Source: Paludibacter propionicigenes WB4 (GTDB lineage: Bacteria > Bacteroidota > Bacteroidia > Bacteroidales > Paludibacteraceae). Taken from it: a DNA stretch of 64,000 nucleotides. Position numbers and translations under genes: made by a program. The stretch spans positions 2,232,001-2,296,000 of the forward strand of contig NC_014734.1 of the NCBI RefSeq assembly GCF_000183135.1. Reading direction: 5' to 3'. Below, one piece after another: positions 1 to 9,683 of this stretch. Under the pieces are notes generated by a model, which was not told where the DNA came from, searched no databases, and saw nothing but the letters and a program-made list of their open reading frames with translations. Position 1 is the stretch's first letter. Every line of letters starts with the position of its first letter.

Positions 1-1
1 A

Positions 2-877
2 GTTGAAATTGAAGAAGGCGATGTGGCTTTGAAGATTTCGCTCACCGGACTCAAAGGCGGTCACTCCGGTGTGGACATTCACTTACAACGGGCTAATGCC
101 AACAAGTTAATGTTCCGCTTCCTGAAAGATGCTGTGTCCGACTACGAAGCCCGACTGGCAAGCATAGACGGAGGTAGCCTGCGCAATGCCATTCCGCGTG
201 AAGCATTTGCCGTTATCACTGTTCCCGAAGAGGGAGTTGAAGATATCATTGAATTCGTAAAAGAATACGAAGAACTCTTCATTGAAGAATTTAAAGGAGT
301 GGAGGACAAAATCTCGTTCACGGTCGAACAGGTTGAGCTTCCTACAGGGTTAATTCCCGAAGTAGTTCAGGATGACTTAATCAACAGCATCACAGCATGC
401 CCTAACGGCGTTGCACGTTTTATCCCCGAACTGCCGACCGTGGTAGAAACCTCGAATAATCTGGCTATCGTAAAATCCGACGGAAGCACCATCACTGTAC
501 GTTGTTTGATTCGTAGCTCGGTTGAGTCGCGCAAAGAGGAACTGGCATCGATGGTAGAGAGTGTATTCAGTCTGGCTGGTGCAAAAGTCGCGCTGGTAGG
601 CGGATACCCAGGCTGGAAACCAAACCTGGAATCGCCCATATTAAAAGAAATGATCAAAGTATATGAAAACAAATACGGCATTACCCCAAAAATAATGATA
701 ATACATGCCGGATTGGAGTGTGGTATTCTTGGAACTCATTATCCGAAAATGGATATGATTTCATTCGGACCAACCATCCGCTACCCACATTCGCCCGACG
801 AAAAAGTAAACATCGCTACTGTTCAGAAATTCTGGGATTTCTTAGTGGCAACATTAGAAAATATACCATTAAAGTAG
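2..877 (+). CDS. pepD: Cytosolic non-specific dipeptidase PepD (aminoacyl-histidine dipeptidase), 5' end missing
   Basis: M20-family metallopeptidase that hydrolyses dipeptides in the cytoplasm. The frame is open from base 2, so the N-terminal part with most metal ligands lies outside the window and 291 of roughly 480 residues are visible. Near the visible start is GLKGGHSGVDIH, the lid/dimerisation-domain signature of PepD. Near the end, HAGLECGILG and ISFGPTIRYPHSPDE match the conserved C-terminal catalytic segment, including the Glu and His expected in the active site. A GTG at 23 could be read as a start, but it sits inside the conserved domain and is not the real one. A hairpin terminator follows. 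I am confident of the family; substrate range is inferred from it. Confidence 0.93.
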   Translation, partial: VEIEEGDVALKISLTGLKGGHSGVDIHLQRANANKLMFRFLKDAVSDYEARLASIDGGSLRNAIPREAFAVITVPEEGVEDIIEFVKEYEELFIEEFKGVEDKISFTVEQVELPTGLIPEVVQDDLINSITACPNGVARFIPELPTVVETSNNLAIVKSDGSTITVRCLIRSSVESRKEELASMVESVFSLAGAKVALVGGYPGWKPNLESPILKEMIKVYENKYGITPKIMIIHAGLECGILGTHYPKMDMISFGPTIRYPHSPDEKVNIATVQKFWDFLVATLENIPLK

Positions 878-907
878 GACTTAAGATTGGTGTGAGTATT
901 AGATTAT

Positions 908-944
908 AAAAGATGGTGAACCACGGTAAAGGGTCACTATCTTT
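908..944 (+). terminator. Intrinsic terminator after pepD
   Basis: An inverted repeat (AAAAGATGGTGA at 908-919 against TCACTATCTTTT, with G-U pairs) is followed by a short T run at 941-946. It lies 30 bases past the pepD stop. Confidence 0.7.
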
Positions 945-1043
945 TTATAATATTCTTTTAGCAGAGGGTATTGGTATCGGATTATTTGTTTTTAAAAATT
1001 CTATAAATTGAGAGGGCAATATATTAGTAATAATCTTTAAAAA

Positions 1044-1049
1044 AGGAGG
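1044..1049 (+). promoter_or_regulatory. Strong Shine-Dalgarno sequence AGGAGG
   Basis: AGGAGG lies 4 nt before the ATG at 1054 and supports that start. A full-length SD is unusual for Bacteroidetes, where most genes in this window have none. The 16S rRNA at the end of the window keeps the matching CCTCC tail. Confidence 0.65.
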
Positions 1050-1053
1050 AAAG

Positions 1054-3558
1054 ATGCGGAGATTTAGCTTGTTTATAAGCGTAATGCTTTGTTTTGTTAT
1101 TTGTTCAGAGACGTATGCCGACTTTTTGTTTTTCAAAAGCAAAAAGAAGGAAGTGAAAAAAGAGGCAGTTGCCGATAAACCGGCAGCTAAAGGACCAAAG
1201 CCATACAGGCAGGTAATAACCAATAAAGCCAAGACAACATCGGGGTTGTTTATGGTTCATAAGGTAGATAACAGTTATTTCTTCGAAATTCCTGATTCTG
1301 TATTAAATCGGGATTTATTGGTGGTAAACCGTATTTCTAAATCGGCAGCCGATATCAGAAAAGGCTTTTCAGGCTATGCCGGCGACGAAATTGGAGAAAA
1401 CGTCATCCGCTTTGAGAAAGGGCCGAACGACAAATTGTTCATGAAGTCTATTTCCTATTCAGAGCAATCAAAAGATTCATCGGGCATGTTCTTCTCTGTA
1501 CTCAAATCAAATGTACAACCAATAGTAGGGGCATTTGATATAAAAGCATACAAAAAAGACTCCGTATCCAAAGCTCAAAGCTCTGTTATAGAAATCACCG
1601 ATTTTGCCAACGGCGATAATTCAATTTGGTTTTTTGACGAAAGAGTGAAAAGGAACTTTTCACTGGATAGAGTTATACCCGATCGTAGTTATATTGATAC
1701 GATCAGATCATTCCCTACAAATGTAGAGGTGAGAACGGTAAAAACGTATATGCAAAAACCGGAAACACCGTCAGGAATAACGCCCGATCCGGTTACGTAT
1801 GAACTAAATACGTCTATCGTAATTTTGCCCAAGGTATTGATGAAACCACGCTACGCTGACCCCAGAGTAGGTTATTTCACAGCAAATTATACCGATTTTG
1901 ATAAAAATCCGCAGGGAGTTGAGCAAATATCCATGATTTCACGATGGAGACTGGAACCAAAAGACGAAGATATAGAAAAATACAAAAAAGGTGAGCTGGT
2001 AGAACCCAAAAAGCCGATTGTCTTTTATATTGATCCGACTACACCGAAAAAATGGATTCCTTTTTTGATACAAGGAGTAAACGATTGGCAAAAGGCTTTT
2101 GAAAAAGCAGGATTTAAAAATGCCATCTACGCTCTTGAAGCTCCCAAAGATTCAAGCTGGAGTATCGATGACGCACGGCATTCGGCCATTGTGTATAAAC
2201 CATCCAGTATTTCCAACGCCAGCGGTCCGCATGTACACGACCCACGTACCGGAGAGATTCTGGAAACACATATAAATTGGTATCACAACGTGATGGAAAT
2301 CCTTCATGACTGGTATTTCGTACAAACTGCGGCAATTGATACTGCGGCACGTAAAATGCATTTTAGCGATGAACTGATGGGACAATTAATTCGATTTGTT
2401 TCATCTCACGAAGTAGGACATACACTTGGTCTGCGTCACAACTTCGGTTCTTCCAGCACCGTCCCCGTTGAAAAACTTCGCGACAAGGCATGGGTGGAAG
2501 CTAATGGACACACACCTTCCATTATGGATTATGCGCGCTTCAACTATGTTGCTCAACCCGAAGATCACGTTGGACCTGCTGGTATATTTCCGCGAATTGG
2601 CATTTATGATGACTGGTCAATAGAATGGGGCTATAAATGGCTACCCGAATTTAAGACTCCGCAAGATGAAATTCCTTATTTGAATAAAAGGGTGATTGAA
2701 AAACTGAATTCCGATAAGCGATTTACTTTTGGCACAGAAATGGACCCGAACGATCCTCGCAACCAAAGCGAAGATCTGGGCGATAATTCAATGAAAGCCA
2801 GCACTTATGGAATCAAAAATCTGCAACGTATTTTACCAAATTTGCTTGATTGGACTAAAGAACCAAATAAGGATTACAGCAATACTACGAAAATGTATAC
2901 GCAGATTATAAGCCAGTTTGGACGTTATATGCTTCATGTTACTAAAAATGTAGCCGGCATTTACAGCACTCCAAAACGAGTGGAACAACCGGGTGCATTG
3001 TATGAATTCGTTCCTGCAGCAACTCAAAAGGAAGCATTGGCATTTCTGAGCGTTCAATTATTCAATACTCCTGCATGGTTAGTAAATAAAGATATAATTG
3101 AAAAATTGGATGTTAATCCTGTTACCTCAATAGGAAGTATCCAGCGTACAGTCGTTCAACGATTGATCAGTAAAAACACATTTGATAAAATGTTACAGAA
3201 TGAGTCCTTTAACGGTAGCACAGCTTTTACACCGCTTCAATTGCTTGATTATTTGAAAAAAAGTATTTGGAGTGAACTTGGAACCGGTAAAAATGTAGAT
3301 ATATATCGACGCAACCTGCAAAAATTTTACATTGACGCATTGCTTGATCTGGCAAATAATGCCGGTGGAGTTCGCGCTGCCTTGCAGCCTGCAGGCACAT
3401 CTCGTAGTGCTTCCGATGCAAGTGGTATTGCCCGCATTCATTTACTGACGTTGAAATCTGAAATAGCTAAAGCTTCAGTTGTAAGTTCCGGTGTTACCAA
3501 GGCACACTTTGTTGATCTGCTTGCCCTCATCAACGACACACTAGACCCCAAAAAATAA
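1054..3558 (+). CDS. Secreted zinc-dependent metalloprotease (DUF5117/DUF5118/DUF4953 type)
   Basis: An 834-aa protein with an N-terminal signal peptide (about residues 1-22) and a charged, Lys-rich linker after it. The catalytic signature HEVGHTLGLRH starts at residue 452 and is the extended HExxHxxGxxH zinc site of metzincin-like peptidases. SIMDYARFNY lies about 40 residues later, where the metzincin Met-turn is expected. The order (DUF5118-like N-terminus, DUF5117-like middle, DUF4953-like catalytic region) and the length fit a Bacteroidetes family of periplasmic or surface metalloproteases with no well-defined substrate. The start is fixed by AGGAGG at 1044. The next gene, 27 bases on, is a secreted cysteine peptidase, so the two probably form a small proteolytic operon. 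Confidence 0.88.
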   Translation: MRRFSLFISVMLCFVICSETYADFLFFKSKKKEVKKEAVADKPAAKGPKPYRQVITNKAKTTSGLFMVHKVDNSYFFEIPDSVLNRDLLVVNRISKSAADIRKGFSGYAGDEIGENVIRFEKGPNDKLFMKSISYSEQSKDSSGMFFSVLKSNVQPIVGAFDIKAYKKDSVSKAQSSVIEITDFANGDNSIWFFDERVKRNFSLDRVIPDRSYIDTIRSFPTNVEVRTVKTYMQKPETPSGITPDPVTYELNTSIVILPKVLMKPRYADPRVGYFTANYTDFDKNPQGVEQISMISRWRLEPKDEDIEKYKKGELVEPKKPIVFYIDPTTPKKWIPFLIQGVNDWQKAFEKAGFKNAIYALEAPKDSSWSIDDARHSAIVYKPSSISNASGPHVHDPRTGEILETHINWYHNVMEILHDWYFVQTAAIDTAARKMHFSDELMGQLIRFVSSHEVGHTLGLRHNFGSSSTVPVEKLRDKAWVEANGHTPSIMDYARFNYVAQPEDHVGPAGIFPRIGIYDDWSIEWGYKWLPEFKTPQDEIPYLNKRVIEKLNSDKRFTFGTEMDPNDPRNQSEDLGDNSMKASTYGIKNLQRILPNLLDWTKEPNKDYSNTTKMYTQIISQFGRYMLHVTKNVAGIYSTPKRVEQPGALYEFVPAATQKEALAFLSVQLFNTPAWLVNKDIIEKLDVNPVTSIGSIQRTVVQRLISKNTFDKMLQNESFNGSTAFTPLQLLDYLKKSIWSELGTGKNVDIYRRNLQKFYIDALLDLANNAGGVRAALQPAGTSRSASDASGIARIHLLTLKSEIAKASVVSSGVTKAHFVDLLALINDTLDPKK

Positions 3559-3585
3559 TATAAATATAAATTTAAAAATAAGTAT

Positions 3586-4788
3586 ATGATTAAAAAAGCA
3601 CTTTTGTTAGTAGTGATTGTTTTGAGCTGTAGCTTTACCTTTGCTCAAGAAGTGAAAGTTCCAGCCGCTAAAGTTGACTCTTTCAATTTTACAGTAGTAA
3701 AACAAAACAAAATCACATCAGTAAAAAATCAGGCCAGCTCAGGTACTTGCTGGAGTTTTTCCGGCCTAGGATTCTTTGAAGCTGAGTTGCTTCGAATGGG
3801 AAAGCCGGAAGTTGATTTGTCTGAAATGTTCGTGGTTCATCACTCTTACTCGGATAAAGCCGATAAATATGTTAGAATGAACGGAACTTCTAATTTTGGA
3901 GGCGGAGGTTCGTTCTACGATGTGGTATACGTACTTAAAAACTACGGTATTGTTCCAGAAACACTTATGACCGGATTAAATTATGGTGAAGAAAAACATA
4001 AACATGGTGAGTTGGATGCGTTGACATCTGCCTATGTGAAGGTTATTGTTTCTAATCCCAACAAAAAGCTTTCTACAGCTTGGAAAGCCGGATTTGATGG
4101 AATTCTGGATGCCTATCTGGGTCAAACCCCAAAAGAGTTTACTGTAGCCGGTAAGAAGTTCACTCCACAAAGCTACGAACAATCTTTAGGATTAAACTTA
4201 GATGATTATGTATCATTGACCTCGTTTACTCACCATCCATTCTACACTAAGTTTGCCATAGAAATTCCTGATAACTGGCGCAATGACGAATCGTATAATT
4301 TACCGCTTAATGAGTTTATGCAGGTATTTGATAATGCTATCGACAAAGGATACTGCATTGCATGGGCGTCGGACGTAAGCGAAAAAGGATTTACCCGCAA
4401 CGGTATAGCTGTTGACCCTGAAGTGAAAGTGGCTAATTTACCCGGCACCGATCAGGCAAAATGGTTGAATATATCGCAAAAAGAGATGGAGGAAAAAATC
4501 TACAAAGTACAAGGTCCTCAACCCGAAGTAAAAGTAACTCCGGAAATTCGTCAGGCTGGTTTTGACAACTATCAGACAACCGATGACCATGGTATGGTTA
4601 TTTTCGGAACGGCTAAAGATCAGAACGGAACGAAGTATTATCTGGTAAAAAATTCGTGGGGAACTGATTCAAAATACAAAGGAATCTGGTATGCCAGCGA
4701 AGCATTTGTAATGCACAAAACCATTGATATTCTAGTTCACAAAGATGCAGTACCAAAAGAAATTCTGAAAAAACTGGGAATTAAATAA
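3586..4788 (+). CDS. Secreted C1-family cysteine peptidase (bleomycin hydrolase/aminopeptidase C-like)
   Basis: A 400-aa papain-fold peptidase. Residues 1-20 are a signal peptide ending in TFAQ. The catalytic Cys is in SSGTCWSFSG (C55), the His in DDHGMVIFG (H335) and the Asn in VKNSWG (N356), in the order typical of peptidase C1B. The oxyanion Gln is in KNQASS just before the Cys. Most bleomycin hydrolases are cytoplasmic; the signal peptide puts this one in the periplasm or at the surface, as seen for Bacteroidetes homologues. It follows the zinc metalloprotease directly and is closed by a bidirectional terminator shared with cydB. The role in peptide degradation is inferred from the family. 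Confidence 0.92.
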   Translation: MIKKALLLVVIVLSCSFTFAQEVKVPAAKVDSFNFTVVKQNKITSVKNQASSGTCWSFSGLGFFEAELLRMGKPEVDLSEMFVVHHSYSDKADKYVRMNGTSNFGGGGSFYDVVYVLKNYGIVPETLMTGLNYGEEKHKHGELDALTSAYVKVIVSNPNKKLSTAWKAGFDGILDAYLGQTPKEFTVAGKKFTPQSYEQSLGLNLDDYVSLTSFTHHPFYTKFAIEIPDNWRNDESYNLPLNEFMQVFDNAIDKGYCIAWASDVSEKGFTRNGIAVDPEVKVANLPGTDQAKWLNISQKEMEEKIYKVQGPQPEVKVTPEIRQAGFDNYQTTDDHGMVIFGTAKDQNGTKYYLVKNSWGTDSKYKGIWYASEAFVMHKTIDILVHKDAVPKEILKKLGIK

Positions 4789-4810
4789 ATTCTCATTTTT
4801 CTTATAAAAA

Positions 4811-4840
4811 AACAGGCTCTCCAATATTGGAAAGCCTGTT
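4811..4840. terminator. Bidirectional intrinsic terminator between the C1 peptidase and cydB
   Basis: AACAGGCT at 4811-4818 pairs with AGCCTGTT at 4833-4840, with an inner CCAA/TTGG stem. A runs lie on the left and T runs on the right, so it can serve both convergent genes. Confidence 0.88.
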
Positions 4841-4871
4841 TTTTTATCTGGCAAGAGAGAGATTTCTCCTT

Positions 4872-6017
4872 TTAATATGCATGGTCATCGCCATTCACAT
4901 CTTCAATATCGATTCTCTTTTTTTCCATCGAACGCCAGGCAATAAATATATAAACCAGTACTATCGGAATAAGAAGAGATACCAGTGACATAGCTTTCAG
5001 CGTGAAGAAACTGGAAGATGAATTGAAAATAGTAAGAGAGCTCTGAAGATTTACAGAAGGATAATAAGCAGTATTATTATAACCTGCCACCAACAGCAAA
5101 CTACAAACTGTCACGATAGTTCCAACTCCGGCAAACCAGATTCCTTTTTTGAACTTAGGTGAAATCCAGGTAGCTATTACACCAAACAAAACAGCCACTA
5201 CACCTAATAAAAACAACACCAAAACTATTGGCATTTCCATTAGGTTGGTAAAGTATTTATATTTTTCCATCGATACAACTCCGGTTGAAGCATCAACGGC
5301 AAAACCTTCGGAGAAAAGTGTCCAAATAACAAAAACAAGGAAGAACACCACGAAAGGAATAGCATTATACCACAGGTATTTTCTGGATCGGGCTTCTAGT
5401 ACTTCATGATTCAATCTATTGATAAAAAACAAAACTGCAAGAGAACGTGCCAGAAAGAAAACGGCAAATCCAAGCATCCAGTTTCGAAGATTAAATAGTG
5501 CATCCAACCCATGCCACTCGTTACCCCACGAACTGATAACCGGTGCCAGTTGTACCGTAATGTTGCTTTTGTTTACAATGAAATCAGAACCGGTAAAGAA
5601 TGTAGCAATAGCTGCACCAATTAAGAATGTACCCAACAATCCGTTAGCAAAAAGAAAAGCACGATAGGTTGTGGTTCCAAACACATTGCCCGGTTTCGAC
5701 TGAAATTCGTAGGAAACAGCCTGAAGTATAAAACAGAACAAAATTGCCATCCAGACCCAGTAAGCTCCACCAAAACTTGTAGAATAAAACAAAGGAAAAG
5801 ATGCGAAGAATGCGCCTCCAAAAGTTACCAGCGTTGTAAATGTAAATTCCCATTTTCGTCCTAGCGTGTTCACCAGTAAACGCCTTTCATCCTCTGTTTT
5901 AGAGAGCGAAAATAACAACGATTGCCCGCCTTGAACAAAAAGTAAAAATGCCAAAATTCCACCAAGAAGTGATATCAGAAACCACCAGTAGTGTTGTAAA
6001 AATGAATATGTTATCAT
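4872..6017 (-). CDS. cydB: Cytochrome bd ubiquinol oxidase subunit II
   Basis: A 381-aa polytopic inner-membrane protein, subunit II of the bd-type quinol oxidase, which reduces O2 with very high affinity without pumping protons. It has about eight or nine hydrophobic segments, an N-terminal QHYWWFLISLLGG and the conserved GRKWEFTFTTLVTFGGAFFA stretch. It lies 37 bases after cydA on the same strand and ends at a shared terminator. Length and motifs are normal for Bacteroidetes CydB. Together with CydA it would give this otherwise anaerobic-type lineage oxygen scavenging or micro-oxic respiration (inferred). Confidence 0.96.
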   Translation of the reverse strand: MITYSFLQHYWWFLISLLGGILAFLLFVQGGQSLLFSLSKTEDERRLLVNTLGRKWEFTFTTLVTFGGAFFASFPLFYSTSFGGAYWVWMAILFCFILQAVSYEFQSKPGNVFGTTTYRAFLFANGLLGTFLIGAAIATFFTGSDFIVNKSNITVQLAPVISSWGNEWHGLDALFNLRNWMLGFAVFFLARSLAVLFFINRLNHEVLEARSRKYLWYNAIPFVVFFLVFVIWTLFSEGFAVDASTGVVSMEKYKYFTNLMEMPIVLVLFLLGVVAVLFGVIATWISPKFKKGIWFAGVGTIVTVCSLLLVAGYNNTAYYPSVNLQSSLTIFNSSSSFFTLKAMSLVSLLIPIVLVYIFIAWRSMEKKRIDIEDVNGDDHAY

Positions 6018-6054
6018 AATATTTTATTTTTTTGATTGTAAGAATGTACTTGTA

Positions 6055-7599
6055 TCAATGAACTTCCGGTCCTTGTTTTATCTGTTTAAGCATGATGCGT
6101 ATTTCGGCAATCAACAAAGCTGTAAACAGAATTAAGAACAAAAAGAAAGTAATCTTTACCGAATAAGTTGATATATTGGAAATGGCTGCGTTCAATGGCA
6201 GAACATCCTGAATTGCCCACGGTTGGCGACCAACCTCAGCAACAGCCCAACCCAACTGACCGGCAACATATCCAAGCGGAATACTCCACAAACAAATCCG
6301 GAGCAACCAGCCATACTTTTCAATTTGTTTCTTATAACTAAAGAAAAGTACCAGTCCAAACAATGCAATAAAATAAAAACCTAAAGCCACCATCAGGTGA
6401 AATGAATAATATATAGTCGGCACATTAGGAATTAAATTCTCGGCTTTATCAATATATCCATAACCAAAGTGTGCATAATTTTCTTTCAGTTGAGCCTTAT
6501 GCATTTTTGCAGCTGCAGTATCTTTGGCAGCAACAGCTTTTTGATAATCGGATAAAGATTGAATAGCCGCTTTTCCTCGTGTATGTTTTTCCTCGAAAGA
6601 TAATGCTGTACCTTTCGGAGTCTGATAACCTCCATCAATAATATCCTTAACTCCCGGAACAAATGCATTCACATCGCGATAAGCCAGAATGGATAACATG
6701 GACGGAATTTCTACTTTAAATAAATAAGGATTGACAGAATCATTATAAGCTTTCTTTTCGGGATTCAGAACACCCACAGCCACTAATCCCGCACCTGCTT
6801 TCCCTTCATAGAGGCCTTCCATTGCTGCCAGTTTCATTGGTTGACGCTGAGCCACATTGTAGGCAGAACCATCACCGGTATAAGCAATAAGTAATGAAGA
6901 TACAAGTCCAAAAATGGCTCCAACCTTTATACTTTTAAGAGCAAAATCAACATCTCTTTTCTTGAGCAGAAACCATGAGCTAACACCCACTACAAATAAA
7001 CCTCCCAGCACCCAACCGGATAGTACTGTGTGGAAAAATTTATTAATCGCCACTGGCGAAAGCAGGATACTCCAAAAGTCAATCATCTCGTTACGAACTG
7101 TATCCGGATTAAACTCCATACCTACCGGATATTGCATCCATGCATTGGCAACCAAAATCCATAATGCCGAAATGGTAGCTCCAAGCACTGTGAGCCAGGT
7201 AGATGCCAGGTGAAATTTCTTACTGACCTTTTTCCACCCGAAAAACATGATAGAGATAAAAGTTGCTTCCATAAAGAAAGCCACAATAGCTTCAATAGCC
7301 AGTGGAGCACCAAAAATATCGCCCACAAACCAGCTGTAGTTTGACCAGTTGGTACCAAACTCAAATTCCAGAATGATACCGGTAGCTACTCCAATCGCAA
7401 AGTTTACACCAAAAAGAGTCATCCAAAATTTGGTGGCTTTTTTCCAGGCTTCATCACCTGTTTTCACATACAAACTTTCCATTACCGACATGATAACGCC
7501 CAACCCGAGGGTTAATGGAACAAAAAGCCAGTGATACATGGCAGTCATGGCAAATTGCGCCCTCGACCAATCTACTAACGTTGCATCCAATAGATTCAT
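6055..7599 (-). CDS. cydA: Cytochrome bd ubiquinol oxidase subunit I
   Basis: A 514-aa subunit carrying the haems of the bd quinol oxidase. The N-terminal ARAQ-like segment RAQFAMTAMYHWLFVPLT contains H23, equivalent to the haem b595 ligand, and INKFFHTVL contains H190, the haem b558 ligand position. GWAVAEVGRQPWAIQ near the C-terminus is the usual CydA signature. The periplasmic quinol-binding loop contains the charged region around residues 320-370. Second gene of DUF4492-cydA-cydB. Confidence 0.97.
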   Translation of the reverse strand: MNLLDATLVDWSRAQFAMTAMYHWLFVPLTLGLGVIMSVMESLYVKTGDEAWKKATKFWMTLFGVNFAIGVATGIILEFEFGTNWSNYSWFVGDIFGAPLAIEAIVAFFMEATFISIMFFGWKKVSKKFHLASTWLTVLGATISALWILVANAWMQYPVGMEFNPDTVRNEMIDFWSILLSPVAINKFFHTVLSGWVLGGLFVVGVSSWFLLKKRDVDFALKSIKVGAIFGLVSSLLIAYTGDGSAYNVAQRQPMKLAAMEGLYEGKAGAGLVAVGVLNPEKKAYNDSVNPYLFKVEIPSMLSILAYRDVNAFVPGVKDIIDGGYQTPKGTALSFEEKHTRGKAAIQSLSDYQKAVAAKDTAAAKMHKAQLKENYAHFGYGYIDKAENLIPNVPTIYYSFHLMVALGFYFIALFGLVLFFSYKKQIEKYGWLLRICLWSIPLGYVAGQLGWAVAEVGRQPWAIQDVLPLNAAISNISTYSVKITFFLFLILFTALLIAEIRIMLKQIKQGPEVH

Positions 7600-7687
7600 A
7601 ATTTTTTAAAGTATTTGATAATTGTTTGAAAATTATTGATAGAGTATCAAAAAGTATAAAGTGACAATGTTTGAGTTACGCAGTATT

Positions 7688-7912
7688 TTAGTCGGTTCTG
7701 TCTATCAGTTCCTGGCGAACGTGATTTGATCTGCTTTCGTCAGTCTTGAAATTTGTTTTCAGATAATTGGGGAAAAAGAAAACCTTCAGTATTGCAAACA
7801 TAATAAAAAGTTTAATAAGCACTAACAACCATAAAGTTTTACCTACAGTCATACCCCTGAAGCCGTCACGATAAAATGTCACCAAATTTTGTAAAAAGGA
7901 AGGAGTCTTCAT
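7688..7912 (-). CDS. DUF4492 small membrane protein of the cytochrome bd operon
   Basis: A 74-aa protein with one hydrophobic segment (about residues 26-47) preceded by FYRDGFRGMTVGKTLW and followed by a polar tail. This pattern matches the DUF4492 family, found in Bacteroidetes just upstream of cydA. It sits 88 bases before cydA, and the only promoter candidate lies upstream of it, so all three genes probably share a transcript. Its function is not established. By analogy with small subunits of other bd oxidases (CydX/CydS), an assembly or stability role is plausible but not shown by sequence similarity. Confidence 0.85.
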   Translation of the reverse strand: MKTPSFLQNLVTFYRDGFRGMTVGKTLWLLVLIKLFIMFAILKVFFFPNYLKTNFKTDESRSNHVRQELIDRTD

Positions 7913-7953
7913 CTGATTTGGATGTGATGTTGATCAATAGAAGTTTTCGATTA

Positions 7954-7986
7954 CAAAAATATCAATAAATTTGATATAATTACAAA
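7954..7986 (-). promoter_or_regulatory. Promoter of the DUF4492-cydA-cydB operon
   Basis: On the minus strand a TTTG (plus-strand CAAA at 7983-7986) is followed after 21 nt by TATTTTTG (7954-7961), a Bacteroidetes -33/-7 pair. The 5' leader would be about 35-40 nt. Confidence 0.5.
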
Positions 7987-8079
7987 ACCGTACTTAATTT
8001 TATTTGCATTTTACTCCAAAAAATGTTTTTTTGTTGAAAAGTGCTGTCAAATCTGCTGTGGAGCATATCAATAACAAAA

Positions 8080-8116
8080 AAAACATCGAAAGAATATGTT
8101 CTCCCGACATTTTTTT
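8080..8116 (-). terminator. Intrinsic terminator after the CNNM/CorC-type gene
   Basis: On the minus strand ATGTCG pairs with CGATGT through two G-U pairs, with an inner AGAA/TTCT stem, and a run of eight T follows. On the plus strand the wobbles become mismatches, so the orientation is minus. Confidence 0.65.
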
Positions 8117-8140
8117 ATGAATAAATTCCCTGACGATGAA

Positions 8141-9424
8141 TTACAATCTTGACCCTTTCGTCACTAATATTTTATCGATACGCTGTCCGTCTTTATCAAT
8201 AACTTCGAGTGTATAGGATTCTATCGTAACTGTGTCTCCGATGTTGGGAAGGTTATTGAATTTATAAATAAAGAATCCGGCTATTGTTACAAAATCACCG
8301 TCAATCTCTTCTTCCATTTCAATATCAAAATAGCGCAAGAATTCCGCAAATGAATATTGTCCATCGACAAACCAACTACTGTCATCGCGCACTGTTATCT
8401 GATATTCATCCTGATTATGTTCTGTTACATCGCCAATAAGCGCATCTACCACATCATCCATAGTCACAATTCCCTTTGTTGAACCATATTCATCTACCAC
8501 TATCCCATAATGCATGCGTTTAGCCTTAAACATTTCCAATACTTTGTAGGCGTATGTTCCTTCGGTAAGATATAATGGCTCCTTGATGAAGTTTTTTAAA
8601 TCAAAATCCTGTTCAATTGAAGGAGTAAACAAATCTTTGAGTAAAACAATGCCGGTAACTTTATCAATATCATCTTCGCTGCAAACCGGATATGCCGAAT
8701 GTTTCTCGGCTGTAATTTTTTGCCTTACTGTTTGCAAACCATCTGTTTCGACAAAAAAAACAATGTCATTTTTGTGAGTGTACAATGAATTTACTCTCCT
8801 GTCGCCAAGCTCAAAAACCCGCTCTACAATATCCTGTTCAATGTTCTGAATCTCGCCTCCCTCAGCGCTTTCTTTTATAATCGACTTTATTTCTTCTTCA
8901 GACACTCTACTTTCCATCGTATTTTTAATTCCCAATACCTTAAGGATAATGTCGTTGGAAATGGTAAGCAACCAAACAAAAGGGGAAGTAATAACCGACA
9001 ACATTTTCATTGGTTTGGCCAGAAAAATAGCAATAGGTTCGGGAAATGCAAGTCCTAAACGCTTAGGGAGCAATTCTCCAAGCACAATAGACAAGTATGT
9101 AACAACTATAACTATAATTACCACTGCCAGGTCGTGCGCGTAAGGGCTTAGAACGTCAACGTGAGTCAGATACAGTTCCACATCGTGGGTGAGACTCGCG
9201 CCACTGTACACCCCCAGCAATATCCCGATAAGCGTAATGCCAATCTGAACTGTTGAAAGAAATTTGGTAGGATTTTCTGATAAATCTAAAGCTGTTTTAG
9301 CTCCGGCACTGCCTTTTTTCTTAGCACTCTCAAGTTTAAACTTTCGGGCCGAAACCAACGACATCTCCGACATTGAAAATATGCCGTTCAAAAGAATGAG
9401 CGCAATAATAATAACTATTTCCAT
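8141..9424 (-). CDS. CNNM/CorC (HlyC)-family membrane protein with CBS pair
   Basis: A 427-aa protein with the CNNM (DUF21) transmembrane domain at residues 1-190 (four hydrophobic stretches, including GIFSMSEMSLVSARK). A CBS-domain pair follows at about 200-335 (YPVCSEDDIDKVTGIV, HYGIVVDEYGSTKGIVTMDD), and a CorC/HlyC-associated domain at about 345-425 (DGQYSFAEF). Members of this family are implicated in Mg2+ or Co2+ efflux with nucleotide-regulated CBS domains; older annotations as haemolysins are unreliable. Monocistronic: own promoter candidate about 185 bases upstream and own terminator. Confidence 0.9.
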   Translation of the reverse strand: MEIVIIIALILLNGIFSMSEMSLVSARKFKLESAKKKGSAGAKTALDLSENPTKFLSTVQIGITLIGILLGVYSGASLTHDVELYLTHVDVLSPYAHDLAVVIIVIVVTYLSIVLGELLPKRLGLAFPEPIAIFLAKPMKMLSVITSPFVWLLTISNDIILKVLGIKNTMESRVSEEEIKSIIKESAEGGEIQNIEQDIVERVFELGDRRVNSLYTHKNDIVFFVETDGLQTVRQKITAEKHSAYPVCSEDDIDKVTGIVLLKDLFTPSIEQDFDLKNFIKEPLYLTEGTYAYKVLEMFKAKRMHYGIVVDEYGSTKGIVTMDDVVDALIGDVTEHNQDEYQITVRDDSSWFVDGQYSFAEFLRYFDIEMEEEIDGDFVTIAGFFIYKFNNLPNIGDTVTIESYTLEVIDKDGQRIDKILVTKGSRL

Positions 9425-9607
9425 TTATCTGATTAAAACTTATATTCCTAAAACACTTGTAAAAAATCGATTTTCCTACATGGGAATTAATCTGCAGTAA
9501 AACCAAGACAAAATATACTGAGACAAAAATCAATAGACCGTCTCTAACAAGGACAAAAGAACGATTTCATTTTCAATACTATATCACACACTTTCCATCC
9601 TGTTGTG

Positions 9608-9638
9608 CAAATATACTTAACTTTTACTGATAATCCAA
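9608..9638 (-). promoter_or_regulatory. Promoter candidate for the CNNM/CorC-type gene
   Basis: Minus-strand TTG (plus CAA at 9636-9638), 20 nt, then TATATTTG (9608-9615). The leader to the ATG at 9424 would be about 180 nt. The rest of the 314-base gap 9425-9738 holds only the recQ terminator. Confidence 0.45.
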
Positions 9639-9683
9639 TCTCTCAGAAATAAAAATAAGCTTGATGACCAAGATGAATAAAAA

